From the NCBI GenBank assembly GCA_020722725.1, contig DYKG01000015.1, forward strand, positions 1 through 64,000: 64,000 bases of DNA, given 5' to 3'. Every line of letters starts with the position of its first letter. The stretch's first letter is position 1. The stretch comes from Candidatus Methylomirabilis sp. GTDB lineage: Bacteria; Muiribacteriota; Ozemobacteria; Ozemobacterales; Ozemobacteraceae. This document shows positions 44,801 through 53,541 of the stretch, one piece after another. The notes under the pieces were generated by a model. That model did no database searches, had not been told where the DNA came from, and saw only the letters and a program-made list of their open reading frames with translations. The translations under genes and the position numbers were made by a program.

Positions 44801-45224
44801 CAGGCGATGTGGGCAATTTTCCAGACATTGTAAGATCGACAGATGCAGAGCTGATACTGAGATCATCAAGAAGCAGTTGCCCGCCAAGTGCGGCCCAGAA
44901 ATCGGGATAAATTGCAATTCGGCTGACTTTGGCATCAAGCTTCAGGTCGACCGTTGAAGTAGCAACCGTGGCATCGCGCACAACAAAGCCCGGAAAAGCC
45001 ATATCGATACCGGCGAAGGCCACGCTCATGCGAGTCGCAGAGCTAAGGCGGGCGCTGATGATCTGTTCAAAACGCTCATCGTTGAACAGGCGGTCATAGA
45101 CGTAATAAAGCGCAATTCCTGTAGAAATGGCAAGAAGAATGATAAAAGTCAAAATAACTTTTAAATAAAAGCCCAGTCCTCTTTTTCTGGGATTTTGCGG
45201 GATGGCTTCATGGGTTTCATTCAT
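41889..45224 (-). CDS. Large AsmA-family envelope protein
   Basis: The 1111-residue protein begins at the ATG of MNETHEAIP, ten bases after GGAGG; a longer frame upstream lacks a start signal. One membrane helix (about 19-42) anchors a long beta-rich periplasmic part with AsmA landmarks near both ends: DERFEQIISARLSSATRMSVAF at the N-terminal side, and repeats of (L)xGSLKDWGK / LDGSASVSGN type later. AsmA/YhdP/TamB-class proteins form hydrophobic grooves that carry phospholipid between membranes. The C-terminal 70 residues are Lys/Glu helix. It is divergent from the lipoprotein gene at 45345 and coupled to the STAS gene. Confidence 0.85.
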   Translation of the reverse strand: MNETHEAIPQNPRKRGLGFYLKVILTFIILLAISTGIALYYVYDRLFNDERFEQIISARLSSATRMSVAFAGIDMAFPGFVVRDATVATSTVDLKLDAKVSRIAIYPDFWAALGGQLLLDDLSISSASVDLTMSGKLPTSPVEAEVASAPAFDPAAFAFPFKSVSVEAITLNYRESGKTAAKTFILKKVSLEKSMLSASLPFVVEAFSQQYANLKIDGNITWPDQVQAKVIVDSVNLAELKALVPAPYQKQFSLLNKPELKADAMFGIKTRSLKINSLLITAEPEINISGSADFSNTSPLTGKFICNLKPAQASTLLKVAGNLIPPDLKLAAEKGVVAAEVSVQFKPGAEPAIKASIKPSDLVLRAAALPEAVYLQSGQIGFDGKALNFSALKAGFADAGITLTQGTAELSPPSFNGNFNLSLDFARFWPFIGAYLPESAKRVTPSGRASFVGSAAYGRQKFSLNGAFESSLIGLTESVTKAGAKVQSVKIRFSDLSPVGGSIDIESLKVSGAGGDLSVSGQIKNGKDPDFALKASGKINLTDFSGLAASVFKLPVKKEQFAGILELDMSLGGSLKNLQPKGSLSFSGVRADFSERGMLIANLQGKATADVKKLEVKNLTADLVGGKLSMSGSLNDFKKPQVNAGADIAGADLSKVLNFIRLNFPEMPKELEFSGFSDLKIKLTGPIAQPKVEGGATLKNSRFFHPAVLRPLENINGPVVFDNTGLSTSRIEATWGGSTAVVTGSLKDWGKLVSNFSYEVKPLDATDAAGFFLKDTGYRFIGSGSGKGKISGELEKIKLSGQAQLLEGLFAAPISETNKDEFKFPFKNLVTNFSYFNKFFTIESASLDIFSGKISATGTVDLSKDPIAFKFATRLDKVETSEFLKENSKLGKALRGGLDGSASVSGNVTGLASLNGAASLLMKEGAYTSPPVVQKICEQLGAMHLASGTISNLSGEYAIASGRISSKNTMAKSKDGKMTYIGSVGLDTTLDGTMNLEINRAACADSHVLSQIVGEEEFLMVPISVKGSLTSPSIGIPLDKMLKDVAEKKIKKTVEKKATDALGKIFGIKKEKPVDQTSTATIQPTAEKKPEAKIEKKIKEIGKDLKKIFKF

Positions 45225-45344
45225 TTTGACTGCGCCTCCAGATTTTTTTAACAGGGTATCACAGTCTGGCAAAATTCTGCCACTTCGGATTAAGCCTTTA
45301 CCGGTCGAAGAATTAACCGAGAAAATATTTTTCGGAGGCAACCA

Positions 45345-46775
45345 ATGATTCGGTCATGCAAAAATTGTCTCAAAGGCCGGTTTAAAACGAGTCTGGCGAT
45401 TATCATCAGCCTGACTTTGTTTTTGTTCAGCGGTTGCACCGGAAAAGGCGATTTGACTTTCAAACCCACTTCAGGCCCTGATGAATTCAAGATTTCAGGG
45501 AAAATTTCGCTACCCGAAATTGTCGAAACAGACCTGGCAACTTCGATCAAAGCCAGTTTAACCACCATTTCAGACTTTTCAACCTTTGGGGTAAGCGCGG
45601 GCGGGATTTCAGTCAGAGCCGGCAAAGATGGTTCTTACAGTCTGAGCAAAGTACCTGTAAGTGATAAGATGCTGGTAGAAGCCAAAAGCGGCAAAATAAG
45701 ACTGTTGAAAAGGCTTTCGCTCGATGATCTATATTATACCGACCTGAGTTCCACCGAAATTAACCTTCAATCTACCGCTGAAGCGTTGATCTGGCACTTT
45801 GGTCTTGAATACGACAAGGATCTTACCGCTGCCGACATCAGGGCCAGGGAATATACAAATCTTGTCGCAAGCGTTACGACAGCGTTAAAACTTTCATTGC
45901 AGCTTTCGCCCGCTGCGGTAATCACAGACATTACCGAACTTGCCGCAGTTACAGGGCCGGCTCGCACTGCAGCCCGGCAGATTCTTGAGCGCGAAGTTCT
46001 GTTGCGCGAAGCTAATTCAGTAATCAAGCATGCCTTTTTAAGAAAAGATATTGAATTAATAAAGGTTTATCTGTCCCCTTCCTTTTCCAATGACTGGGAT
46101 ATGACCTCTAACTGGACTGATTTCATCAGCTACCATGAAACTTTTTTTGCAGAAAAATCCTACTCAGAACTTGAGTGGAAAATCAAAGACCTTGAATTCA
46201 TGCCTGACAGCAAAGCCAGGGTAAGAACTGAAGTTTTTGTAAAGGTTTATCACCTGGCATCAGAACAGGATGTTTATGAAAAAACCTGTCTTTTCGATGC
46301 AATCTGGCGAAAAGAAGGCACTTTCTGGAAAATCTACCGCAACCTGCCATATCGGCAGACCCACCCAAGCCAGGTGAGTGCTGATGCACGCTGGGGCGAA
46401 ATTGCGGATGCACATCGTGAACTGCAGGCGGCTCTGGCGGTTGAAAACATTGAAATTTTCAAAAGCCGTATTTCTTCAGTTTTCGGCAACGATTTTGATG
46501 TTACCAGCACCTATAATGATCTGATAACCACGGCGCAGCAGCGCTTCAATGCCATGGATGTGAAGCTGGCCAATTACAGTATTGAGACTATCGAATTTCA
46601 CGGCCAGGATCTGGCAACAGTAAAGTGCCGGGCTCAGGTCAAAGTGATCAACCTGATACCCGGCGTCGACGTTGACAGCAAAGAGCTGACAGCCAAAGTT
46701 TCATGGCGTCGTGAGGATGGGGTCTGGAAGGTTTTTCGCAACCTGCCCTATCGCTTCAGCCATGCCGGCCGCTAA
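45345..46775 (+). CDS. Lipoprotein with two tandem NTF2-like domains
   Basis: The 476-residue lipoprotein has GGAGG seven bases before the ATG and a signal peptide with lipobox LFSGC. After a carboxypeptidase-regulatory-like beta domain (about 45-130) there are two related domains of about 120 residues, each starting with a helical cap and ending in W+(V/I)(Y/F)RNLPYR. These look like duplicated NTF2/SnoaL-type cones. The ligand is unknown. It is divergent from the AsmA gene and convergent with the TPR gene. Confidence 0.8.
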   Translation: MIRSCKNCLKGRFKTSLAIIISLTLFLFSGCTGKGDLTFKPTSGPDEFKISGKISLPEIVETDLATSIKASLTTISDFSTFGVSAGGISVRAGKDGSYSLSKVPVSDKMLVEAKSGKIRLLKRLSLDDLYYTDLSSTEINLQSTAEALIWHFGLEYDKDLTAADIRAREYTNLVASVTTALKLSLQLSPAAVITDITELAAVTGPARTAARQILEREVLLREANSVIKHAFLRKDIELIKVYLSPSFSNDWDMTSNWTDFISYHETFFAEKSYSELEWKIKDLEFMPDSKARVRTEVFVKVYHLASEQDVYEKTCLFDAIWRKEGTFWKIYRNLPYRQTHPSQVSADARWGEIADAHRELQAALAVENIEIFKSRISSVFGNDFDVTSTYNDLITTAQQRFNAMDVKLANYSIETIEFHGQDLATVKCRAQVKVINLIPGVDVDSKELTAKVSWRREDGVWKVFRNLPYRFSHAGR

Positions 46776-46787
46776 AAACTCAAAAAA

Positions 46788-47735
46788 TCATTTGCCGCCT
46801 TTTCCAGACTTTTCGATGCTCTGAAGCTTCTGTTTGATTTCAGCATTTTCCGGATCCATTTCCCGGGCTTTTTTCAGGAAAAGAATGGATTTGTCGGCGG
46901 CCTTTCTGGTTGAGAAGTTATCGGCCAGGCGCATTAACACCTGAATGTGTTCGGGTGAATAGGTGGTCTGGTAGCCATTTTTTCTCATAAGTTCTTTAGC
47001 TTTGGTAAGGTTCATCGAACCGAAGAGATCGGGGTCAGCCCGGCGGATAAAAACCATTTCTTCTTCGGCGTCGAGGTTGGCGGGATCAAACTGTTTGGAA
47101 ACGAGAAGAAAAGCCAGACCCTCAGCAAAATGGCCGCATTCAACCGCGATAAATGCCAGTCCGCGCAGAGCAGCAGCAAAATCTTCACCATTATCAGCCA
47201 GTTCAAGGGCTTTTTTATAGGCAATCTGCGCCATCAGATAATCGGGACCCTTTTTGTTTTTGAGCAACATAAAGCCACGTTCAGCAAAGAAAGCAGAGTG
47301 AACCGGGTTCCAGTTAATCGCTTTCTGCAGGCTGGCAAGAGCCTGGTCGTGATTGCCTTCCTGAAAATCGAGCATGGCAAGGAGATAGAAGCCATCTGAA
47401 ATCGGCTGTTCAACCCATTTAACTTCCTTGGTTTCGTTGTTTTTGCGCTGACGCTCCTGGTAAAGCTCGAATTCCATGGCTGAATGGAAAGACTTGTGTT
47501 CAACAGTGTCGGTATCTACGAGTTTCTCATGGGCAAAAATCATTTCATTGGCTATTTCACGCGCTTCCTTGTAGTCACGATTTTTCATGCGCTCCATGAA
47601 AACCAGCATCAGCTGATTGGTCATCAGAACAGGATCAACCTGTTTACTGGCCGAAGCCACTTTGTCCTGGGCGGTTAAGGTGGAGAGTGCTATGAATGAG
47701 AAGATGAAAATTGAAACAACCAGTTTTCTTAGCAT
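46788..47735 (-). CDS. Secreted TPR-repeat protein
   Basis: The 315-residue protein starts at the ATG of MLRKLVVSIF; AAGGA lies about 11 bases upstream. The signal peptide ends LTAQ-DK. The mature part has four to five TPR-like helical pairs (HDQALASLQKAINWNPVHSA, DKSILFLKKAREMDPENAEI) and a Lys/Gly tail. It is likely an envelope scaffold. Confidence 0.82.
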   Translation of the reverse strand: MLRKLVVSIFIFSFIALSTLTAQDKVASASKQVDPVLMTNQLMLVFMERMKNRDYKEAREIANEMIFAHEKLVDTDTVEHKSFHSAMEFELYQERQRKNNETKEVKWVEQPISDGFYLLAMLDFQEGNHDQALASLQKAINWNPVHSAFFAERGFMLLKNKKGPDYLMAQIAYKKALELADNGEDFAAALRGLAFIAVECGHFAEGLAFLLVSKQFDPANLDAEEEMVFIRRADPDLFGSMNLTKAKELMRKNGYQTTYSPEHIQVLMRLADNFSTRKAADKSILFLKKAREMDPENAEIKQKLQSIEKSGKGGK

Positions 47736-47792
47736 GGCGGTACTGTCCTTTGAGTAAAATTCTGGCGCTAATATAACCCCTGCACTGCAATT

Positions 47793-48041
47793 TTGCAATC
47801 AGTTGGGGGTGGTACAATTTCCGGCAGAGGTCTGCTGAAAAACTGGCATATAGTGGAACTGCCGGCAAATGACATGGGCGAATCGCCATCGATGGTGAGC
47901 TTCAGCATTCTCGAGTGCAGCCAGAACGATTATCGTGCCGCCATTGAAGAATACGTTGCTCCCTACAAGCGCAAAGTAGCCGAAGCAAAAGCAGCTTACG
48001 AACGTATTCGGGCCATGCACGAAGCCAACTTCAACCAGTAA
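47793..48041 (+). pseudogene. Orphan coding tail, possible gene remnant
   Basis: The frame from 47772 to 48041 is open and its last 170 bases look coding (YKRKVAEAKAAYERIRAMHE helix). No start codon has a ribosome site: TTG 47793 and ATG 47874 are the only real options. A good terminator follows. It reads like the 3' end of a longer lost gene, or a very small protein. I do not recognise it. Confidence 0.4.
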
Positions 48042-48060
48042 AATTTGTAATGCATAAGTC

Positions 48061-48092
48061 GGGCTGGCAGTTTAGCCAGCCCTTCTTTTTTT
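48061..48092 (+). terminator. Intrinsic terminator
   Basis: GGGCTGGC and GCCAGCCC arms with a six-base loop, then TTCTTTTTTT. Confidence 0.8.
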
Positions 48093-48169
48093 ACGGTTAT
48101 GCAAAAGTAGCTTCGGCAGATTAAACGGACTCAACGGCTATAAGAGAAGAGATCAGGGATTTCAGAAAA

Positions 48170-48694
48170 TCAGAGCAGTTGAAACTTTTCGATGACCTGA
48201 TAATCCGGGCCATTTTCAGAAAGAGTGCTTTTGAACAGAAGGAATTCTTTTGCCTGCCAAGTGCCGCGCACTTTTCTGATTTCTTTTCGGGCCCGTTCAC
48301 CTTTTCGTCGGGCAACGGTAAGATGCGGTTTAACTTTTTTCTGATCTGCCAGCGGGCCAAGTTCTGATTTAAGCTCGTTCATCATTTTTGCCAGAGTATC
48401 GGAAGCCACGTTGATCAGAAGCACTCTTGGCTCATCGGATTCGGGGAAAATTCCGGTATCGGCAAGTTCAACGCTGAACGAAGCGGTTTTTGCGGCGATC
48501 TTTTTTCCGGCTTCAATAACCCTGGGCAACTGGTCTTCAGGCACTTCGCCGAGAAAAGCGAGGGTTATGTGAAGCTGCTCTTTTCTTACCGGCCGCCATT
48601 TCTGCCGATCAATCGATCGATTGAATGTTTCAATGTCAATTTTGATTTCTTCGGGAATTTCAACAGCAAAAAACAGACGCAGACTGTTACTCAT
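48170..48694 (-). CDS. thpR: RNA 2',3'-cyclic phosphodiesterase ThpR (LigT-like)
   Basis: The 174-residue member of the 2H phosphoesterase family has both HxT motifs: HIT (42-44) and HLT (124-126). It opens 2',3'-cyclic phosphates on RNA. Length is typical. Its ATG overlaps the cinA stop by four bases, so translation is coupled. Confidence 0.92.
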   Translation of the reverse strand: MSNSLRLFFAVEIPEEIKIDIETFNRSIDRQKWRPVRKEQLHITLAFLGEVPEDQLPRVIEAGKKIAAKTASFSVELADTGIFPESDEPRVLLINVASDTLAKMMNELKSELGPLADQKKVKPHLTVARRKGERARKEIRKVRGTWQAKEFLLFKSTLSENGPDYQVIEKFQLL

Positions 48695-49929
48695 TTTTCT
48701 CTCCTGAGTGCGCTCCAGAGCATTTGCAGGGCGCTTCTTCCAACGCGATTGATAATCATTGCACGATCTCCTGGCCAGTCAACCAGCATTGTTTCAAGCT
48801 TTTCCGGGCCGGCAACCGCGACCCAGGCGGTTCCTGGTTGTTTGCCGTCATGACTGTCCGGGCCAGCCGCTCCGGTGGTGGCAATTCCCCAGCTGGTTTT
48901 AAATATTTTTTTAACATTTTTTGCCATTTCTTCGGCAACCTGCTGCGAAACGACACCATATCGCTCAATCGTTTGCGGACTAATTCCAAAGGCGATTTTA
49001 GCTTCAGCCGAGTAGGCGGTAATTGATCCGGCAAAGCATGAGCTGATGCCGGGGCAGGCAGTAACTTCGGCTGCAATGGCGCCGCCGGTTAATGATTCCA
49101 TACATGAAAAATTCTCATTTCTGAGATTAAGCATTTTCATTATGGCAGAAACCAGGGTTTCGCCGTCACGGCCATAGACAAATTCGTGCAATCGTTTTTC
49201 AATTTCAGCGGCGGCAGGCATGACGATTTTTTTTGCTTCATTTTCGCTGGCGGCAACCGCGCCGACTCTTACGTCAACTCCGTTGGCCCGGGCGTAAGTG
49301 CCGACACCTGGTGACTTCATTACGGTATAGTCAGAGATTATTTCGGCCAGATGCGGTTCACCGATTAAACAAGTGTGAATCGTGGTATGGTAGAAACATT
49401 GTCCAGTGCTGGGCAGACGCGGCTCAACCTGATCGGCCCACATTTTTTTCATTTCAGAAGGCGGGCCGGGCAAAGCGAACAGCAGCTTGCCATTTTTTCT
49501 AACCGCCCATCCGCATGCAGTTCCGAAGGGGTTATCGAGACCTTCAGCGCTTTCAATCAGCCAAGCCTGCTTATTATTGGCCGCGGGCATTGGTCGATTG
49601 CGGGTTTTGAACATCTGCTGCAGATTTTCAAGCAAACCAGGATCAACTGTTGGTTTTTCGTCAAAAACCTGGGAGATTGCCTCTCTGGTCATGTCATCAT
49701 CGGCCGGACCCAGGCCTCCGGTGACAATTACAATATCAGCACGATTCAGCGCCAGATCAAGGGCGTTACAGAGCCGCAAAAGATTATCGCCAACCGTCTG
49801 TTTGCGAAAAATCCGGATCCCGCGCTCATTCAGGCGGGCAGCAAGCCAGGCAGCGTTGGTATCGACAATCTCACCGAGCAGGATCTCGGTTCCGACACTG
49901 AGAATTTCAGCGACAATAGGGGTGGTCAT
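48691..49929 (-). CDS. cinA: CinA-family nicotinamide-nucleotide amidohydrolase
   Basis: The 412-residue protein has the N-terminal MoaB/MogA-like domain (AEILSVGTEILLGEIVDTNA, VTGGLGPADDD) and the C-terminal PncC domain (SCMESLTGGAIAAEVTA, GIATTGAAGPDSHDG). PncC deamidates nicotinamide mononucleotide; the N-terminal half of such proteins can be an ADP-ribose pyrophosphatase. The start is the ATG of MTTPIVAEIL. It is coupled to thpR by a four-base overlap, as in many bacteria. Confidence 0.94.
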   Translation of the reverse strand: MTTPIVAEILSVGTEILLGEIVDTNAAWLAARLNERGIRIFRKQTVGDNLLRLCNALDLALNRADIVIVTGGLGPADDDMTREAISQVFDEKPTVDPGLLENLQQMFKTRNRPMPAANNKQAWLIESAEGLDNPFGTACGWAVRKNGKLLFALPGPPSEMKKMWADQVEPRLPSTGQCFYHTTIHTCLIGEPHLAEIISDYTVMKSPGVGTYARANGVDVRVGAVAASENEAKKIVMPAAAEIEKRLHEFVYGRDGETLVSAIMKMLNLRNENFSCMESLTGGAIAAEVTACPGISSCFAGSITAYSAEAKIAFGISPQTIERYGVVSQQVAEEMAKNVKKIFKTSWGIATTGAAGPDSHDGKQPGTAWVAVAGPEKLETMLVDWPGDRAMIINRVGRSALQMLWSALRREK

Positions 49930-49983
49930 AGCGAAGTCAGTATAATTCAGTCTCTGCAAAACGTCCAGTGTAAGGTGAAAAAA

Positions 49984-50445
49984 TCATGGGTAGAAACAGA
50001 CATGATGACTGGTCAACCTGCCATCTGCATAATTAAAGCAGGCCGAAAAGCGCTCTGGTTTACCTAGCCATGGCATAAAGATATAGTCTCCTTCCCAGAA
50101 ATTCAAACCTGGAATCTGGGCTTCTTCTACCCATTCCAGTGTGCCCTCAGGAGAATCAATGAGAACGCCTGAAAATTTGGATATTACAAAAACAAAAACA
50201 TACCAGTCCTCACCCCGGGCAAAATTGGGAAAAGTTATGAATCCGCGCAGGTCAAGCTCTTGGGCGACCAGACCAGATTCTTCAAAAATCTCCCGACGGG
50301 CGCAGGCTTCCGGGGTTTCACCGGGCTCGAATTTGCCGCCAAGACCGTTGTATTTGCCGGCGTGAATGTCGTTTTCCCTTTTATTTCGGTGCAACAGCAG
50401 GTATCTGCTGCCATCTCTGACATAGCAAAGGGTTGCAAGTTTCAT
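49984..50445 (-). CDS. Nudix hydrolase, MutT/MTH1-like
   Basis: The 153 residues contain the full Nudix box GGKFEPGETPEACARREIFE plus ESGL, with the REIFEE metal-binding glutamates. Such enzymes clean damaged nucleotides such as 8-oxo-dGTP; the substrate is not certain. The start is the ATG eight bases after GGAG, which overlaps the stop of the upstream zincin gene by four bases. Confidence 0.85.
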   Translation of the reverse strand: MKLATLCYVRDGSRYLLLHRNKRENDIHAGKYNGLGGKFEPGETPEACARREIFEESGLVAQELDLRGFITFPNFARGEDWYVFVFVISKFSGVLIDSPEGTLEWVEEAQIPGLNFWEGDYIFMPWLGKPERFSACFNYADGRLTSHHVCFYP

Positions 50446-50960
50446 AGTGCCACTCCTATCCATCTGGCCATTACGGCGATCAAAACGAAAATAAAATATA
50501 TGTATAAAGCTGCTTCGACAAAATTTTTACCAACTGCATTTTGCCCTGATTTAAAGCTGGTTTTGCGTTTCCATTCTTCAAGGAATTCGCGGTCTTCGTC
50601 GCCGAGATGATCATAGCCGGAACAAAGCTCCCAATGGTGCAGAAGCTCGTGGGCCAGCGTTTTAGCGACTTCGATTCGCAGTTTGGGCACCTGCAGATGG
50701 GGAAAAGCCCGTTTGAATGAGCCGAAATAAAGAACGACAATCGGCTGACCAATGTGACCACGGGGCATATAATGGCCAAGGGTGTAAAGACCTGGCATGT
50801 AACGACTGTGGCGATGCTCTTTTGCTTCGAGAATGAACTGGGCAACGCCTTCTTTGAAATTATCCGGGATCAATTCGAGCTGCTCGCGAAAAATTTCGTC
50901 GAACTGGCGAAAAGTCAGAGATGCAGTGAAGAGGTCGTCGTTTAGCATCGAGATATCCAT
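50442..50960 (-). CDS. Zincin-like metallopeptidase with C-terminal membrane helix
   Basis: The 172 residues resemble the small zincin family (FDEIFREQLELIPDNFKEGV, PIVVLYFGSF) and carry HELLH (104-108) with the catalytic Glu105. Unlike typical members it ends in a hydrophobic helix (YIYFIFVLIAVMARWIGV, about 153-170) and so may be tail-anchored. It is translationally coupled to the nudix gene. Confidence 0.75.
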   Translation of the reverse strand: MDISMLNDDLFTASLTFRQFDEIFREQLELIPDNFKEGVAQFILEAKEHRHSRYMPGLYTLGHYMPRGHIGQPIVVLYFGSFKRAFPHLQVPKLRIEVAKTLAHELLHHWELCSGYDHLGDEDREFLEEWKRKTSFKSGQNAVGKNFVEAALYIYFIFVLIAVMARWIGVAL

Positions 50961-51038
50961 TTTAAGGTTTTCCCTATTTTAACATGCAGAAAAATTTTCA
51001 TCTGTCATTAAATAGTTGAAGAATATAATAACGAACAC

Positions 51039-51067
51039 TTGAGTTTTGCAAAAGACTGTGATACCAT
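51039..51067 (+). promoter_or_regulatory. Promoter of the tRNA-Leu/Gly unit
   Basis: TTGAGT (51039-51044), a 17-base spacer, TACCAT (51062-51067) with an upstream TG (extended -10). It lies about 20 bases before tRNA-Leu. Confidence 0.55.
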
Positions 51068-51088
51068 CAGGGTATTGCAACCCCATAA

Positions 51089-51169
51089 GCGAGGGTGGCG
51101 AAATTGGCAGACGCGCCAGACTTAGGATCTGGTGGTTTTACCGTGCGGGTTCGAGTCCCGCCCTTCGCA
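51089..51169 (+). tRNA. tRNA-Leu (TAG)
   Basis: An 81-base class II tRNA with a long variable arm: acceptor GCGAGGG/CCTTCGC, discriminator A, anticodon TAG. CCA is not encoded. Confidence 0.95.
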
Positions 51170-51190
51170 CTCAAACAAATGGGAAAAAAT

Positions 51191-51263
51191 GCGAGAGTAA
51201 CTCAGTTGGTAGAGTCTCTGCCTTCCAAGCAGATGGTCGCGGGTTCGAGTCCCGTCTCTCGCT
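51191..51263 (+). tRNA. tRNA-Gly (TCC)
   Basis: Acceptor GCGAGAG/CTCTCGC, discriminator T, anticodon TCC in the loop CTTCCAA. It lies 21 bases after tRNA-Leu. Confidence 0.95.
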
Positions 51264-51266
51264 CCG

Positions 51267-51299
51267 AAAAAAAGACCGGTTTTCACCGGTCTTTTTTTT
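51267..51299 (+). terminator. Terminator of the tRNA-Leu/Gly unit
   Basis: AAAGACCGGT and ACCGGTCTTT arms with a short loop, then a run of eight T. Confidence 0.85.
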
Positions 51300-51448
51300 G
51301 TTGGCTGAATCCAGTTGACCAGTCAGCCCGATTGGGTTTGCTCAAAAATCCCCAACCAATTTTCATCGTTAAAAAAGTATTGATTTTTTCATTAAGTATT
51401 GCAAACCAAGGGAAAGAAAAGTAAAGGCGGTAAAGCTTTGAATGTGCC

Positions 51449-51477
51449 TTTACAATTTCGTTTCAATACACTATAAT
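51449..51477 (+). promoter_or_regulatory. Promoter of tig-clpP-clpX
   Basis: TTTACA (51449-51454), a 17-base spacer and perfect TATAAT (51472-51477). The leader of about 110 bases holds a hairpin (51489-51510, CCACGGGTG/CACCTGTGG). Confidence 0.75.
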
Positions 51478-51596
51478 TCGTCAATTCACCACGGGTGTTT
51501 TCACCTGTGGGGTATCGATTATTTCCGGTTTTCGTTCAAGATCAGGGACTGGAATACAGACTAGTGAAATTATTCTCCAAGAAGGAGCTGTAGCAA

Positions 51597-52934
51597 ATGT
51601 TAAAAACTCAGGTACAAGAGCTCGAAGCCAACAAGATTGCATTGACGATCGAAGTCGAAAAAGAGAAGGTTGACGCCGCTTATAACAATTTTTATCGGCG
51701 AGCTGCCAATTCGATCAGGATTCCGGGCTTCCGACAGGGAAAAGCCCCGAAGCATGTCATTGCCAGATTCATTGGCCCCGACTCAGTAAAGGAACAGGTT
51801 GAAGAAGAACTGGTACAGGAAGTCTATCCACAGGCAATAAAAGAAACCAGCCTGCACCCGGTAAGCCCTTTTTCAGTCGAAGAATCCAATCTCAGGGAAG
51901 GTGCGCCTTTTACTTTCAAGGCGGTTTTTGAAGTTCGACCCAAACTTGGTGATTTTAAATACACCGGCTTCACCAGCAAGGTTCAGCGCGAAGAAATCTC
52001 TGATGAGAGCGTAGAAAAGGTTCTGAAGCAGCTGCAGGAACAATACAGCAAAACCCAGCCGGTCGAAGACGGCCAGCTGCAGGCCGATGATTATTTCAGC
52101 GCCAATGTTGAAGTATCATGCGACGGCGAAGTTGATGAAGAATTGTCGGACGACAAAGCCACCCACAAATTTGTTGAAACTGACAAGGTTTACAGCAACT
52201 GCAAAGACATGAAAGTCGGCGAAACCAGAGAATTTGACGTTAAAATCGATGGTGAAGAAGATAAAGATTCGAAATATTTCGGCAGATCGCTGCACTACAA
52301 AGTAGCGCTCAACCGCATTTCCCGCCCCACTCTTCCGGAAATGAATGATGAATTTGCCAAAAGCATCAGTGAAGAATTTCAGACATTCGATGCCCTCAAA
52401 GGCAAAATCAGAGAAGACCTGGAAGAACGGGCAAAGTATGACGCTGAAGAAAGAGCTTTCGACGACCTGCTCGATCAGGTGATGCAGAATTACGAATTCG
52501 ATGTTCCTGAAGCCATGATTCAGAGCACCATTGACTTTTTCATTCAGGGTCTTGACCGGCGCTGGCGCCAGTACGGCACCACCATTCAGGATTACCTGAG
52601 AAATTCTGGTAAAGAAATGAATGAATTCCGTGAAACTTTCAGGGAAAAAGCAGCTCGCCAGACTCGTGTAATGCTTCTGATCGATGCAATCGGCGACCGC
52701 GAAAAAGTTGAAGTAACTGATTCCGATTATCGCGAAGAAATCGAAAAGCGGGCAAAAGATTATGGCATGCCGGTAGAAAAGCTGCTGAGCTCGCTTGCAG
52801 GTTCGGAAGGTGAAGATAATGTAAGATTTTCGCTGCGCAGCCAAAAAATTCGCGACTTTTTGCTAAAAAATAATCAGGTTAATTACGATATGGTCAAAGA
52901 AGCTGATTTAAACAAAGGGGGAATTGACGCGTGA
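51597..52934 (+). CDS. tig: Trigger factor
   Basis: Trigger factor is the ribosome-bound chaperone and peptidyl-prolyl isomerase that meets nascent chains. The 445 residues show the ribosome-binding signature [12 protein letters not shown] (about 44-55), a diverged FKBP-like domain and the helical C-terminal arms. AAGGAG is nine bases before the ATG. Its stop overlaps the clpP start. The tig-clpP-clpX order is classic. Confidence 0.96.
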   Translation: MLKTQVQELEANKIALTIEVEKEKVDAAYNNFYRRAANSIRIPGFRQGKAPKHVIARFIGPDSVKEQVEEELVQEVYPQAIKETSLHPVSPFSVEESNLREGAPFTFKAVFEVRPKLGDFKYTGFTSKVQREEISDESVEKVLKQLQEQYSKTQPVEDGQLQADDYFSANVEVSCDGEVDEELSDDKATHKFVETDKVYSNCKDMKVGETREFDVKIDGEEDKDSKYFGRSLHYKVALNRISRPTLPEMNDEFAKSISEEFQTFDALKGKIREDLEERAKYDAEERAFDDLLDQVMQNYEFDVPEAMIQSTIDFFIQGLDRRWRQYGTTIQDYLRNSGKEMNEFRETFREKAARQTRVMLLIDAIGDREKVEVTDSDYREEIEKRAKDYGMPVEKLLSSLAGSEGEDNVRFSLRSQKIRDFLLKNNQVNYDMVKEADLNKGGIDA

Positions 52935-53539
52935 CACTGGTTCCAATTGTAATTGAACAAAGCAGTCGTGGCGAGCGCGCATTTGATATCTATTCCCGCC
53001 TGCTGAAGGACAGAATTATTTTTCTCGGCGGCGGAATTGATGACTCGATTGCGGATCTGGTAATCGCTCAGCTTCTTTTCCTGGAATCTGAAGATCCCGA
53101 AAAGGATATTTCGATCTACATCAACAGCCCCGGTGGCGTGGTAACTGCAGGCATGGCGATTTACGACACAATGCAGTATATCAAGCCCGATGTGAGCACG
53201 ATCTGCATCGGTCAGGCCGCCAGCATGGGCGCAGTGCTGCTTGCAGCCGGCGCCAGGGGCAAGCGATACGCTCTTCCAAACTCAAGAATCATGATTCACC
53301 AGCCACTCGGTGGTGCTCAGGGTCAGGCGAGCGACATTGAAATTCAGGCCCAGGAAATACTGCGGATGAAAGATATGCTTAACGGCATTCTTGAATACCA
53401 CACCGGTCAGCCCCTCAAGCGCATCAAGAAAGATACTGACCGAGACTTTTTCATGTCTTCGAAAGAAGCCAGGGAATACGGTCTTATCGATGAAGTTGTG
53501 CAGCGAAAAGCTGCTGATGCAAAATCCATCGAGGAGTAA
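52931..53539 (+). CDS. clpP: ATP-dependent Clp protease proteolytic subunit ClpP
   Basis: ClpP is the barrel serine peptidase fed by ClpX. The 202 residues have the catalytic triad Ser98 ([11 protein letters not shown]), His123 (MIHQPLGG) and Asp172 (DRDFFMSS). It begins with GTG overlapping the tig stop by four bases. No propeptide is evident. Confidence 0.97.
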   Translation: MTLVPIVIEQSSRGERAFDIYSRLLKDRIIFLGGGIDDSIADLVIAQLLFLESEDPEKDISIYINSPGGVVTAGMAIYDTMQYIKPDVSTICIGQAASMGAVLLAAGARGKRYALPNSRIMIHQPLGGAQGQASDIEIQAQEILRMKDMLNGILEYHTGQPLKRIKKDTDRDFFMSSKEAREYGLIDEVVQRKAADAKSIEE

Positions 53540-53541
53540 GC

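Noticed and set aside
51046-51424. Open frames over tRNA-Leu and tRNA-Gly
   Set aside because: The tRNA cloverleaves and terminator explain the sequence.
52116-52844. Minus-strand open frame inside tig
   Set aside because: Phe/Ile-rich antisense shadow of trigger factor.
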